Assembly (NCBI GenBank): GCA_029287965.1
Contig: JARFQC010000130.1
Span: 1-16,605, forward strand
Source: Arenicellales bacterium
Lineage (GTDB): Bacteria > Pseudomonadota > Gammaproteobacteria > BMS3Bbin11
DNA: 16,605 nt
Direction of reading: 5' to 3'
The notes below the pieces were generated by a model. The model was not told the DNA's origin, made no database searches, and saw nothing but the letters and a program-made list of their open reading frames with translations. Position numbers and translations under genes: made by a program. Below, piece by piece: positions 1-6,550 of this stretch; position 1 is the stretch's first letter, and every line of letters begins with the position of its first letter.

Positions 1-533
1 GCCAGGAAGTCGATAAACTTCTCGGGCGGTACACCGTATTTGCTGTTGACCCCGGCCGTATCCGTGTACGTCGAGGTCATGGTGTTGACCAGCGAGACGT
101 GATCATTGACCAGCTGTGCCATGTCCTTGTCGCCGGTCGAAATCAGTACATTTGTATCGCTGGCTGTAGCCTGGGCGGCCAGTGTACCGATGACGTCGTC
201 GGCTTCGACACCCTCTATTACCAGCAGCGGCAGCCCCAGCGCCTCGACAAGACTATGCAGGTAGGGAATCTGGCTGCGCATTTCATCCGGCATGGGCGGA
301 CGGTTCGCCTTGTAGTCGGGATACATCTCGTCGCGAAAGGTTTTGCCCTTGGCATCGAAGACCACGGCAATCCGCTCCGGCTGATATTCTTTCAGCAGGC
401 TCTTGAGCATGTTCACCACACCGTATACGGCGCCGGTCGGCTGCCCCTCCGAGTTATTCAACCCGGGCATGGCATGGAATGCGCGATAAAGATACGAAGA
501 GCCGTCTACAAGTATTACCGGTTTGTCGCTCAT
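1..533 (-). CDS. polA: DNA polymerase I, N-terminal 5'-nuclease part (partial)
   Basis: The reverse complement from the ATG at 533 reads MSDKPVILVDGSSYLYRAFH and stays open for 177 codons to the window edge. DNA polymerase I fills gaps and removes RNA primers and damaged DNA. Only part of its 5'-3' exonuclease (FEN-like) domain is visible. Family signatures are LVDGSSYLYRAFHA near residue 8, VFDAKGKTFRDE with YKANRPPMP (about residues 58-80), EADDVIGTLA (about 112) and STGDKDMAQLV (about 132), which supply metal-binding acidic residues of this nuclease family. The polymerase domain lies outside the window. An AAGG sits about 11 bases before the ATG, a modest ribosome site. The gene points away from the LOG gene, across a 134-base spacer. 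Identity is secure; the rest of the gene cannot be judged. Confidence 0.97.
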   Translation of the reverse strand, partial: MSDKPVILVDGSSYLYRAFHAMPGLNNSEGQPTGAVYGVVNMLKSLLKEYQPERIAVVFDAKGKTFRDEMYPDYKANRPPMPDEMRSQIPYLHSLVEALGLPLLVIEGVEADDVIGTLAAQATASDTNVLISTGDKDMAQLVNDHVSLVNTMTSTYTDTAGVNSKYGVPPEKFIDFL

Positions 534-667
534 TGGAAGCGGTGCCTTTGCTGATGATTGCTGGAGTCAGAATAGACTACGCAATCTATAAGCAATCGAT
601 GCATAAATAAAGAAGCGTCTCAGCTGCCGGCTTTGCCGCCAGCGAGGCATCATGCTAAAACCGCTGC
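534..667. other. Intergenic spacer between divergent polA and LOG-family gene
   Basis: The centre (about 570-615) is A+T-rich and should contain promoters for both divergent genes. On the plus strand, TTGCTG is followed 17 bases later by AATAGA. On the minus strand, TATAGA has only weak -35 partners. The hexamer GATTGC or its complement GCAATC occurs three times. None of these is good enough for a firm promoter call. Confidence 0.3.
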
Positions 668-1396
668 ATGAACGATGACACGAAATTAAAACACTCAAAA
701 CAGCTGCAGGGCACGCCTACTCACATCCTGTCGCGGCAGTCATGGAAGGTGTTCCAGATCATGGCCGAGTTCGTCGAAGGTTATGAGCGCCTGGCCGAGA
801 TCCATCCTTCCGTGAGCGTGTTCGGCTCGGCGCGCTTCGCGCCCGACCACCCGTCCAGCATTCTCGCCGAGGAAATTTCCCGCAAGCTCTCGGATGCAGG
901 GTTTTCCGTCGTCAGCGGCGGCGGCCCGGGCATCATGGAAGCGGCCAACAAGGGCGCTTTCGCAGGCAAGTCTCCGAGCGTAGGGCTGAACATAACCCTG
1001 CCGCATGAACAGACACCGAATCGCTACCAGGACGTCGAGCTGACTTTTCGCCACTTCTTCTCGCGCAAGGTGATGTTCGTGAAATTCGCCACGGCCTACG
1101 TGGTGATGCCCGGCGGCTTCGGCACCCTCGATGAACTCGCCGAGATACTTACCCTGGTACAGACGCGTAAGTCCCGTCGCATCCCGGTCATACTGGTCGA
1201 CTCCGCGTTCTGGTCAGGCATCCTGGACTGGTTCACGGATACGCTGGTGGAGCGTGGCACCATTTCGAAATCCGACCTTAAGCTGATGCAGGTGATTGAC
1301 GAACCGGATGCGGTGGTCGATGCGATTTTCTCCTATTACGAGAACCGCCGTTTCGAGCCCACCGAGGAAGAAGCGGAAATCCAGCTCAACCTCTAG
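668..1396 (+). CDS. LOG-family (TIGR00730) nucleotide 5'-monophosphate phosphoribohydrolase-like protein
   Basis: This 242-residue protein has the Rossmann-like fold signatures of the LOG/'lysine decarboxylase' family: VFGSAR (about residue 51), SGGGPGIMEAANKGA (about 83-97) and PGGFGTLDE (about 148-156). The last is the PGGxGTxxE motif that holds the catalytic Arg/Glu region. Characterised members cleave the N-glycosidic bond of nucleoside 5'-monophosphates (cytokinin-releasing LOG, bacterial PpnN), releasing base plus ribose 5-phosphate in the cytoplasm. The old name lysine decarboxylase is not supported. This subtype (MAEFVEGYERL near residue 32, ending EIQLNL) is common in Proteobacteria, but its physiological substrate is unknown to me. 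The ATG at 668 is the only reasonable start, yet no clear Shine-Dalgarno precedes it. Confidence 0.92.
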   Translation: MNDDTKLKHSKQLQGTPTHILSRQSWKVFQIMAEFVEGYERLAEIHPSVSVFGSARFAPDHPSSILAEEISRKLSDAGFSVVSGGGPGIMEAANKGAFAGKSPSVGLNITLPHEQTPNRYQDVELTFRHFFSRKVMFVKFATAYVVMPGGFGTLDELAEILTLVQTRKSRRIPVILVDSAFWSGILDWFTDTLVERGTISKSDLKLMQVIDEPDAVVDAIFSYYENRRFEPTEEEAEIQLNL

Positions 1397-1418
1397 TCGT
1401 GCCCGCTATGCGATCGAC

Positions 1419-1447
1419 TTGCACCGATGTGGCGATAACGGTGTAAT
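1419..1447 (+). promoter_or_regulatory. Candidate sigma-70 promoter for the DUF2782 gene
   Basis: TTGCAC (1419-1424) and TGTAAT (1442-1447, five of six matches to TATAAT) are separated by exactly 17 bases. They lie between the LOG stop and the DUF2782 start at 1489. The predicted transcript start near 1454 leaves a leader of about 35 bases with AAGGA at 1478-1482. The -35 is weak. Confidence 0.45.
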
Positions 1448-1488
1448 AGCCACCAGAGCGTGTCGCTCCCGACCCAGAAGGACCAATT

Positions 1489-1845
1489 ATGCATCCCTCC
1501 CTGATCTGCCTGCTGCTCATCCTGGCGCCGTTGCAGGCCGCCCATGCACAAACCGAGCTGCCGCCGCCAGCCGAACCCGCTCCCCAGGTCGATAGGGCAT
1601 CAGCGGATGATGACGAAGCTCAAGGATTTACCAACGAGGAAAGCGACGTAAAAATTATCCAGCGTGGCGACGAAACCATCGAGGAATACCGCCTCAACGG
1701 CCGCGTCTACATGATCAAGGTAACCAAGAAGGGCTTCCCTCCCTACTACCTGCTGGACCGCGACGGTGACGGCACCATGGAAGAACAGGTCAGTGAAGTC
1801 CCCGGCGACATCAAGCCGCCGTCATGGGTCATCAAGCGCTGGTAA
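1489..1845 (+). CDS. DUF2782 family periplasmic protein
   Basis: This 118-residue protein begins with a short signal peptide (hydrophobic LICLLLILAPLQAAHA, cleavage likely after AHA near residue 20). A proline/glutamate-rich linker follows, then a conserved C-terminal domain: VKIIQRGDETIEEYRLNG, YMIKVTKKGFPPYYLLD, then DGDGTMEE, ending PSWVIKRW. These are the hallmarks of DUF2782, a small family of unknown function found next to polA (and often thrB) in Pseudomonas and relatives, which matches the position here. No catalytic residues are evident. The start is supported by AAGGA six bases upstream of ATG 1489. It may form its own transcription unit from the promoter at 1419-1447. Membership is confident; the function is not known. 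Confidence 0.88.
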   Translation: MHPSLICLLLILAPLQAAHAQTELPPPAEPAPQVDRASADDDEAQGFTNEESDVKIIQRGDETIEEYRLNGRVYMIKVTKKGFPPYYLLDRDGDGTMEEQVSEVPGDIKPPSWVIKRW

Positions 1846-1864
1846 CCTGCACTTACCACCCCGC

Positions 1865-1870
1865 TATACT
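1865..1870 (+). promoter_or_regulatory. Isolated -10 hexamer TATACT before the BPSS1780-like gene
   Basis: TATACT (1865-1870) lies 18 bases before ATG 1888 in a 42-base spacer. No convincing -35 is present, and a transcript starting here would have a leader of only about 10 bases, close to leaderless. Confidence 0.25.
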
Positions 1871-1887
1871 CTTTCTGGATTAACACC

Positions 1888-2595
1888 ATGCAGGCTAAAA
1901 CCGTTAATGCATCAATGGGCTGGAACTGGCTGAAATGCGGCTGGAACCTGTTCGCCCGCGATTTCGGCACCTGGTTCCTGATGTTCATTCTGCTGGCCGC
2001 GATTGGCATCCTGCTCAGCTTTATTCCGCTGATCGGTTCCATTGCTCTGACCATAATGATGCCCGTGTTCATGGGCAGCTATATGTCCGCAGCGCGCACC
2101 CTCGATACTGGCGGCAGCATATCCGCCGGCAGCCTGTTCCTGGGCTTCCGTGACAAATCGAGCATGAATAGACTGCTGATTCTCGGCCTGCTTTACGTGG
2201 CGGTGGAGTTCCTGTTGCTGTTCGTTGTTTTCTCACTGCTTGGCGGTCCCGCCATGATGCAGGCAAGCGAGGACGGCACCATCGATCCCTCGGCAATCGT
2301 CATGACGACCGGGATGAGTTTTGGCCTGATGCTTGCCATGCTCGCAGGCATGCTCGTCGTGATGGCCTTCCTCTTCGCGCCGGCCCTGGTGATCCTGGAC
2401 GGCCTGGCACCGGTCGAAGCGATCAAGACCAGCTTCTCGGCCTGCCTGAGCAATATATTGCCCATGCTGCTGTTCGGCCTGATCTACACGCTGCTCGCCA
2501 TACTGGCCCTGCTGCCCATGGGGCTCGGCTACCTGATCCTGATTCCTGTAACCCTGGTTGCCGTGTACTGTGCCTACCAGTCCATTTTCCACTGA
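1888..2595 (+). CDS. BPSS1780-type multi-spanning inner-membrane protein
   Basis: This 235-residue protein is almost entirely hydrophobic, with about five to six membrane segments: near residues 27-65 (two), 93-118, 140-172, 190-208 and 210-230. The opening ASMGWNWLKCGWNLFARDF with FIPLIGSIALTIMMPVFMG matches my memory of the BPSS1780 family, integral membrane proteins of unknown function common in beta- and gammaproteobacteria. I base the assignment on overall pattern, not on an active-site motif. The acidic stretch MQASEDGTIDPS (about residues 130-140) forms one extramembrane loop. The start at 1888 has no obvious Shine-Dalgarno. The next gene follows after 21 bases on the same strand, so the two may be co-transcribed with the TRAP permease genes. 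Confidence 0.75.
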   Translation: MQAKTVNASMGWNWLKCGWNLFARDFGTWFLMFILLAAIGILLSFIPLIGSIALTIMMPVFMGSYMSAARTLDTGGSISAGSLFLGFRDKSSMNRLLILGLLYVAVEFLLLFVVFSLLGGPAMMQASEDGTIDPSAIVMTTGMSFGLMLAMLAGMLVVMAFLFAPALVILDGLAPVEAIKTSFSACLSNILPMLLFGLIYTLLAILALLPMGLGYLILIPVTLVAVYCAYQSIFH

Positions 2596-2616
2596 CGACA
2601 CGCCGCACGAAGACAG

Positions 2617-3003
2617 ATGAAAAAGATATCGAGACCCTACCTGGCAAGCGTGTTGTGCGGCCTGTGCAGCCTGGCTTCGATGCCGGCACTGGCGCTGGAT
2701 CCTGAAATTCGCATGTACAAGCTGGACAAGAAACAGGGCTTCACCAAGGCCCATAACCTGCTTGGCAAGGGCGACAACCCGGGCTGCCACAATACACTCT
2801 TCAAGTACGCCGTTTACAAGGTTACCGTCATCAAGTTCAAGTCCTGCTCGGTATACAGTGAAAAGGACTGCAAGCCCGAAAGCGTTATTCCAGCCTATTG
2901 GAAAAACAAGGGTGACCCAAAAACAGAGATGACGCGCGGCGCAAACTGGCACCTGGACCGGAACGACGACAATGTCGATGTTGCGTCATGGTCATGCAAG
3001 TAG
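2617..3003 (+). CDS. Small secreted four-cysteine protein of unknown function
   Basis: This 128-residue protein begins with a clear Sec signal peptide: MKK start, hydrophobic core, and ALA at residues 24-26 giving likely cleavage before LDPE. The mature part of about 102 residues is lysine-rich and has four cysteines (C57, C77, C85, C127), an even number that fits two disulfide bonds in the periplasm or outside. I do not recognise the family. The pattern of strand, cysteine and C-terminal SW-C faintly recalls small beta/gamma-crystallin-like secreted proteins, but that is speculation. It sits 21 bases after the BPSS1780-like gene and 9 bases before dctQ, so it is probably in the transporter's transcription unit, where the TRAP substrate-binding protein would be expected. 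It is far too short to be DctP (about 330 residues). Confidence 0.7.
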   Translation: MKKISRPYLASVLCGLCSLASMPALALDPEIRMYKLDKKQGFTKAHNLLGKGDNPGCHNTLFKYAVYKVTVIKFKSCSVYSEKDCKPESVIPAYWKNKGDPKTEMTRGANWHLDRNDDNVDVASWSCK

Positions 3004-3012
3004 ACACCGTCC

Positions 3013-3534
3013 ATGCTGCAATCCCTTGCCGACAATATAGACCGCTTTAACGCCCTGATTGGCCGCACCATTGCCTGGCTGACTCTGGGCATGGTGATAG
3101 TGACCTTCCTCGTCGTACTGCTGCGCTACGCCTTCAGCATTGGCTGGATATCGATGCAGGAGTCGGTCACCTACATGCACGCGCTGGTGTTCATGCTGGG
3201 TGCCGCCTATGCACTGCAGAAGGACAAGCATGTCAGGGTGGATATCTTCTACCAGCGACTGTCTCCCCGTGCGCGCGCATGGATAAACCTGCTCGGCAGC
3301 CTGTTGCTGCTGATCCCGTTCTGCCTGTTCATTGCCTGGTCATCGCTGGACTACGTCGCCAGCTCCTGGTCACTGCTGGAAGGCTCCCGTGAAGCGGGGG
3401 GGCTGCCCGGCGTGTTCCTGCTCAAGACCTGCATACCGGCCATGGCCGTACTGATGCTGCTGCAGGGCGTCTCCGCTATCCTGCACAGTATCGTCTTGTT
3501 GCGTTCCGGCACGGCGGAGGAACGTGATGGCTGA
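3013..3534 (+). CDS. dctQ: TRAP transporter small permease subunit (DctQ / FcbT2-like)
   Basis: This 173-residue inner-membrane protein has four predicted membrane helices, about residues 18-40, 52-72, 92-114 and 130-155. QKDKHVRVDIFYQRLS follows the second helix. The conserved VDIFY and SREAGGLPGVFLLK segments resemble the 'mannitol/chloroaromatic' branch of TRAP small subunits (COG4665). DctQ pairs with the large permease DctM in sodium-driven tripartite transporters that accept substrate from a periplasmic binding protein, typically organic acids. The start at 3013 has no strong Shine-Dalgarno, but lies nine bases after the preceding stop, so translation may be coupled. It overlaps dctM by eight bases. 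The substrate cannot be deduced. Confidence 0.92.
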   Translation: MLQSLADNIDRFNALIGRTIAWLTLGMVIVTFLVVLLRYAFSIGWISMQESVTYMHALVFMLGAAYALQKDKHVRVDIFYQRLSPRARAWINLLGSLLLLIPFCLFIAWSSLDYVASSWSLLEGSREAGGLPGVFLLKTCIPAMAVLMLLQGVSAILHSIVLLRSGTAEERDG

Positions 3535-4903
3535 GTGGATACCGTTACTGATGTTCCTGGTCACGGGGGCGGTGCTGATGACCGGCTACCCGGTCGCCCT
3601 GTCACTGGGCGGCACGGCTCTCGCCTTTGCGGTGTTCGGCAGCATGACCGGCAGTTTCGATGACGCGTTCCTGAGCGCACTGCCGAGCCGCCTGTTCGGC
3701 ATCATGACCAATGAAACGCTGATTGCCGTTCCCCTCTTCGTCTTTATGGGCGTCATGCTGGAGCGGGCAAAGATTGCCGAGCAGCTGCTCGATGCGATGT
3801 CCGCCCTGTTCGGTCGCCTGGGCGGTGGACTCGGCATCTCGGTGGTACTGGTAGGCATGCTGATGGCCGCCAGCACGGGCATCGTTGGCGCAACGGTCGT
3901 GACCATGGGCTTGCTGTCTTTGCCGACCATGCTCAAGCACAAGTACGACCCGGCCATCGCCTGCGGAACGATTTGCGCATCCGGCACCCTGGGGCAGATC
4001 ATCCCGCCATCCATCGTGCTGGTGCTGCTGGGTGATGTGTTGTCCTCCGCCTATCAGCAGGCACAGCTGGACATGGGCATCTTCTCGCCGGAGACGGTCT
4101 CGGTCGGCGATCTGTTCGCGGGCGCGCTGATACCCGGCCTGGTGATGGTGGCGCTTTACGTTATATACCTGCTGGTAACTACCTGGTTGCAGCCACACCG
4201 CATGCCGTCGCCGGAAAAAACCCAACAGGGTGCGCAGTTTAGCTGGTTGAAAATTGTCACCGCACTGGCCATTCCGATGCTGTTGATCCTTGCCGTACTC
4301 GGCTCCATCCTCAGTGGACTGGCGACACCGACGGAGGCGGCGTCGGTCGGTGCCGTGGGAGCGATCCTGCTGGCCGCCATGCGTGGAGAGGCCGGTGTTC
4401 AACGCATGCGGGAAGTCACGCTGTCCACGATGGAAGTGACCAGCATGGTCTTCATGATCCTGATCGGCGCCTCCCTGTTCTCGCTCGTTTTTCGCGGATT
4501 CGGCGGAGACGAAATGATCGCCGACCTGCTCAGCGACCTGCCCGGCGGGGCGATGGGCGCCATGGTCGCCGTGATGCTGACGATGTTCCTGCTCGGCTTT
4601 ATCCTGGATTTCATTGAAATCACATTCGTGATCGTGCCGATCGTCGGACCGATATTGCTTGCCATGGGCATTGACCCGGTCTGGCTGGGCATCATGATTG
4701 CCATCAACCTGCAGACATCGTTTCTGACCCCGCCGTTCGGTTTCGCCCTGTTCTATTTGCGCGGCGTCGCGCCGGCATCGATATCGACATCCCATATTTA
4801 TCGTGGCGTCATGCCATACATTGCCATCCAGCTGCTCATGCTGGTTTTACTCGCCTACTGGCCGATGCTGGCAACCTGGCTGCCCGGGATCATCTACGGC
4901 TGA
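3527..4903 (+). CDS. dctM: TRAP transporter large permease subunit (DctM / FcbT3-like)
   Basis: This protein of about 458 residues has around 12 membrane helices and is the catalytic translocation subunit of a TRAP transporter. Family landmarks are the AASTGIVGATVVTMGLLSLP segment, KYDPAIACGTICASGTLGQI followed by IPPS, the central ATPTEAASVGAVGA motif, and the C-terminal FIEITFVIVPIVGP and TSFLTPPFGFALFYLRG. These fit the COG4664 branch. A GTG at 3524 is possible, but ATG 3527 is preferred: GGAGG at 3516-3520 leaves six bases to ATG and only three to GTG. The start overlaps dctQ by eight bases, implying coupled synthesis. The length is normal for this branch. No DctP gene lies on either side within the window, so the transporter must use a partner encoded elsewhere or an atypical one. 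Confidence 0.95.
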   Translation: MAEWIPLLMFLVTGAVLMTGYPVALSLGGTALAFAVFGSMTGSFDDAFLSALPSRLFGIMTNETLIAVPLFVFMGVMLERAKIAEQLLDAMSALFGRLGGGLGISVVLVGMLMAASTGIVGATVVTMGLLSLPTMLKHKYDPAIACGTICASGTLGQIIPPSIVLVLLGDVLSSAYQQAQLDMGIFSPETVSVGDLFAGALIPGLVMVALYVIYLLVTTWLQPHRMPSPEKTQQGAQFSWLKIVTALAIPMLLILAVLGSILSGLATPTEAASVGAVGAILLAAMRGEAGVQRMREVTLSTMEVTSMVFMILIGASLFSLVFRGFGGDEMIADLLSDLPGGAMGAMVAVMLTMFLLGFILDFIEITFVIVPIVGPILLAMGIDPVWLGIMIAINLQTSFLTPPFGFALFYLRGVAPASISTSHIYRGVMPYIAIQLLMLVLLAYWPMLATWLPGIIYG

Positions 4904-4904
4904 T

Positions 4905-4930
4905 TGACGCCCGCTGCAGTAAAGGCGTCA
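4905..4930. terminator. Hairpin between convergent dctM and the zinc-finger gene
   Basis: TGACGCC (4905-4911) pairs perfectly with GGCGTCA (4924-4930) across a 12-base loop. It lies one base after the dctM stop and just before the stop of the minus-strand gene, where a bidirectional terminator would be placed. There is no T-run on either side, so a Rho-independent function is doubtful; it may stabilise the 3' end. Confidence 0.35.
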
Positions 4931-4934
4931 GCAG

Positions 4935-5225
4935 TCAGATATCGATACTACTGAGGCTGTCATCCAGGTCGGCGTATTGAATGTTCTGCGTAACCGGCCG
5001 GACACTGCCTCTATGCTTGAGCTCCAGAATTTCAGCACAGTCTATGCAGCGTTTACACCCTACGACGGCCGCGCGGCGTGCCGGCGGAATTTCGATGCCG
5101 CAGTCGCTGCAGTAGATACTGTTTAACCCGGGAGGGGCGGCCTCAACCTTCAACCCGCGTGCTGCGGAGATGGCCCGGTCGAGAAATTCGAGGATATCTT
5201 TATCTGCCATGTCAGCATGATCCAT
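4935..5225 (-). CDS. TraR/DksA-type C4 zinc-finger protein
   Basis: This 96-residue protein carries the DksA/TraR zinc finger: C39-x2-C42 ... C60-x2-C63, with an extra C57, in the context YCSDCGIEIPPARRAAV and CKRCIDCAEI. DksA and TraR enter the secondary channel of RNA polymerase and alter initiation at rRNA, tRNA and amino-acid promoters. DksA needs ppGpp; TraR-like short forms act without it. The protein has only about 38 residues before the finger, so it lacks the long DksA coiled coil and resembles TraR or phage-type relatives, with an aspartate-rich N-terminus (MDHADMADKD). The ATG at 5225 has GGAG seven bases upstream; an inner ATG at codon 6 lacks one. About 30 residues follow the finger, longer than in TraR. 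It is convergent with dctM. Binding to polymerase is inferred. Confidence 0.85.
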   Translation of the reverse strand: MDHADMADKDILEFLDRAISAARGLKVEAAPPGLNSIYCSDCGIEIPPARRAAVVGCKRCIDCAEILELKHRGSVRPVTQNIQYADLDDSLSSIDI

Positions 5226-5286
5226 TACCTGCTCCAGTTAGTTGTCATCACCGGATCGGGATACTAAGCAGGCATCATGACAGTGC

Positions 5287-5333
5287 TGTTACGGATACGT
5301 GACACGCATGTAACAACGAACGTCCCGTGTTAC
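5287..5333. promoter_or_regulatory. Three TGTTAC half-sites in the divergent spacer (operator candidate)
   Basis: TGTTAC at 5287-5292, its complement GTAACA at 5310-5315 and TGTTAC again at 5328-5333 form two overlapping inverted repeats (spacings 17 and 12). They lie between the zinc-finger gene and the small exported-protein gene. No matching regulator is recognised. Confidence 0.3.
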
Positions 5334-5349
5334 TAGTCGGCACCTGCTG

Positions 5350-5364
5350 TGTGAAAACTTCACA
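5350..5364. promoter_or_regulatory. 15-base palindrome TGTGAA-N3-TTCACA
   Basis: This perfect 6-base inverted repeat around AAC lies upstream of the small exported-protein gene. It is similar to a CRP half-site pair but one base too short (N5 rather than N6 between TGTGA and TCACA). It could be an operator or a small hairpin. Confidence 0.3.
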
Positions 5365-5424
5365 GGCACGATAGCGCGACAGGAATAGACTCTACTGCAA
5401 GCCTGCAATGAAGACAGGCAATTG

Positions 5425-5454
5425 CCGCCGGCAGCATCAGATGGCTGCCGGCGG
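5425..5454 (+). other. Strong GC-rich hairpin in the leader of the small exported-protein gene
   Basis: CCGCCGGCAGC (5425-5435) is perfectly complementary to GCTGCCGGCGG (5444-5454), with an 8-base loop. The right arm ends 16 bases before GGAG (5471-5474) of the downstream start. There is no following T-run (ACTTTATTC), so this is not a standard terminator; it may be an attenuator, an RNA-stability element or part of a small RNA. Confidence 0.6.
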
Positions 5455-5482
5455 ACTTTATTCAGTCACTGGAGAAATGATT

Positions 5483-5686
5483 ATGCGCTTCACAATACTG
5501 CCCGTGTTTCTTATCGGCGTGACCCTGTCGGGCCAGGTTAGCATGAAGGGTGGAGGTAACGAGACCTCAGCCATTCCGCTTGCAACAGGTGACCGGCGCG
5601 GCATCGAGGCCGGATCCGTAACCCTTGCAAGTGGATTTAACAACAGCGAGAGTTCGCGGCAGGTCTACAAGGTTTCAGTGCAATGA
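5483..5686 (+). CDS. Putative small exported protein, 67 residues
   Basis: From ATG 5483 the frame encodes MRFTILPVFLIGVTLSGQVS, a short signal-peptide-like hydrophobic stretch. About 45 polar, glycine/serine-rich residues without cysteines follow. GGAG at 5471-5474 is eight bases upstream, ideal spacing for 5483 (ATG 5477 is too close, only two bases away). The frame stays open back to 5408, but that start lies before the large hairpin and has no ribosome site, so I reject it. The last 22 bases overlap the 3' end of prmC on the opposite strand. I recognise no family. Coding status rests on the ribosome site and signal-like start only; it could be non-coding RNA sequence with a chance frame. 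Confidence 0.4.
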   Translation: MRFTILPVFLIGVTLSGQVSMKGGGNETSAIPLATGDRRGIEAGSVTLASGFNNSESSRQVYKVSVQ

Positions 5687-6525
5687 TCTGCGTCGTCCCG
5701 TCTCCCGCCTGATACCCGGTCATTGCCACCGTAGTCCTGCAGGGTAAATACCTCCCTGTAACCGTAGCTGGCCAGCATCGTCGCTACGGCACTGGCCTGA
5801 TCATGGCCATGCTCCACCAGCAGCCAACCATCCTCTTTCAGGGCATGCACTGAATCACGAATAATCTGTTCAAGCTCATCCAGACCTTCCGGACCGGCGA
5901 CAAGTGCCTGTCGCGGCTCTCTGCTGACGTCCCCTTCCAGCAGGCAGGGATCATCGTCAGCAACATAAGGGGGATTGCTGACGATCATATCCAGGCTACC
6001 GGGGCCGAGCGGAGCCAGCCAGCTGGTATTGATCAAGCTGACGTTGCTGACGCGGCAGGCTTTTACGTTTCTCGCTGCAACCGACAACGCAGCAGCAGAG
6101 GCATCGGAGGCAACCAGCTGGCAGGCCGGCCTCTCCTTCGCCAGCGCCAGCGCGATCGCACCACTGCCCGTACCCAGGTCGGCAATACGCCATGCGGCAT
6201 TATCCGGAATCCTGGCCAGGGCCTGTTCGACCAGCACTTCCGTATCCGGCTGGGGTATCAATACATCGGGGGTGACGTAGAGCTGCATGTCCCAGAAATC
6301 ACGCTTGCCAATGATGTAGGCCAACGGTTCACCGGAGTGTCTGCGCTGCAGGGCCGACCTGAACTGATCGACCTTGTCTGCGGGCACGGTTGCATCCGGA
6401 TGGGCGACCTGGCGGGCACGCCCAATGCCACAGCAGGCGTCCATCAGCCATTCCATTTCCTGGCGGGCATCATCGCCAGTCAGCACCCTGTGTGCATCCG
6501 CCAGCAGATCCTGGATGGTTGTCAT
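5665..6525 (-). CDS. prmC: Release factor glutamine N5-methyltransferase (HemK/PrmC)
   Basis: This 286-residue S-adenosylmethionine-dependent methylase modifies the glutamine of the GGQ motif of RF1 and RF2, which boosts peptide release. Visible are the N-terminal helical recognition domain (residues 1-75), LIPQPDTEVLV (89-99; the family usually has PRPDTE, so Arg is Gln here), the SAM-binding DLGTGSGAIAL (116-126) and the catalytic NPPY at 184-187, which binds the substrate glutamine. The C-terminus GGNDRVSGGRRDD runs about ten residues longer than in Escherichia coli. It is the third gene of hemA-prfA-prmC, the classic order, starting 34 bases after prfA; its main substrate is encoded next door. 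No good Shine-Dalgarno is seen before ATG 6525, so coupled translation is possible. Confidence 0.96.
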   Translation of the reverse strand: MTTIQDLLADAHRVLTGDDARQEMEWLMDACCGIGRARQVAHPDATVPADKVDQFRSALQRRHSGEPLAYIIGKRDFWDMQLYVTPDVLIPQPDTEVLVEQALARIPDNAAWRIADLGTGSGAIALALAKERPACQLVASDASAAALSVAARNVKACRVSNVSLINTSWLAPLGPGSLDMIVSNPPYVADDDPCLLEGDVSREPRQALVAGPEGLDELEQIIRDSVHALKEDGWLLVEHGHDQASAVATMLASYGYREVFTLQDYGGNDRVSGGRRDDADHCTETL

Positions 6526-6550
6526 GTAGAGGATAAAAGCGTTGTTGCCG

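Noticed and set aside
668..1396. Lysine decarboxylase annotation for the LOG-family gene
   Set aside because: PGGFGTLDE and GGGPGIMEAANKG identify a nucleotide phosphoribohydrolase-type fold; no pyridoxal-phosphate enzyme features are present.
3602..4795. Long open frame antisense to dctM (about 397 codons), and similar long antisense frames at 2233-2952, 7760-8422 and 14873-15739
   Set aside because: They are Gln/His/Arg-rich shadows produced by high-GC third positions of real genes; they lack family motifs and mirror well-identified proteins.
5350..5364. CRP binding site
   Set aside because: TGTGA and TCACA are separated by five bases, not six, so the half-sites would be out of register. 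Kept only as an unassigned palindrome.
5425..5454. Rho-independent terminator
   Set aside because: The stem is strong but followed by ACTTTATTC, with no T-run, and it precedes rather than follows a reading frame.
5408..5482. Longer 92-residue version of the small exported protein
   Set aside because: The start has no ribosome site, the extra part spans the perfect hairpin, and it would bury the signal-like segment.
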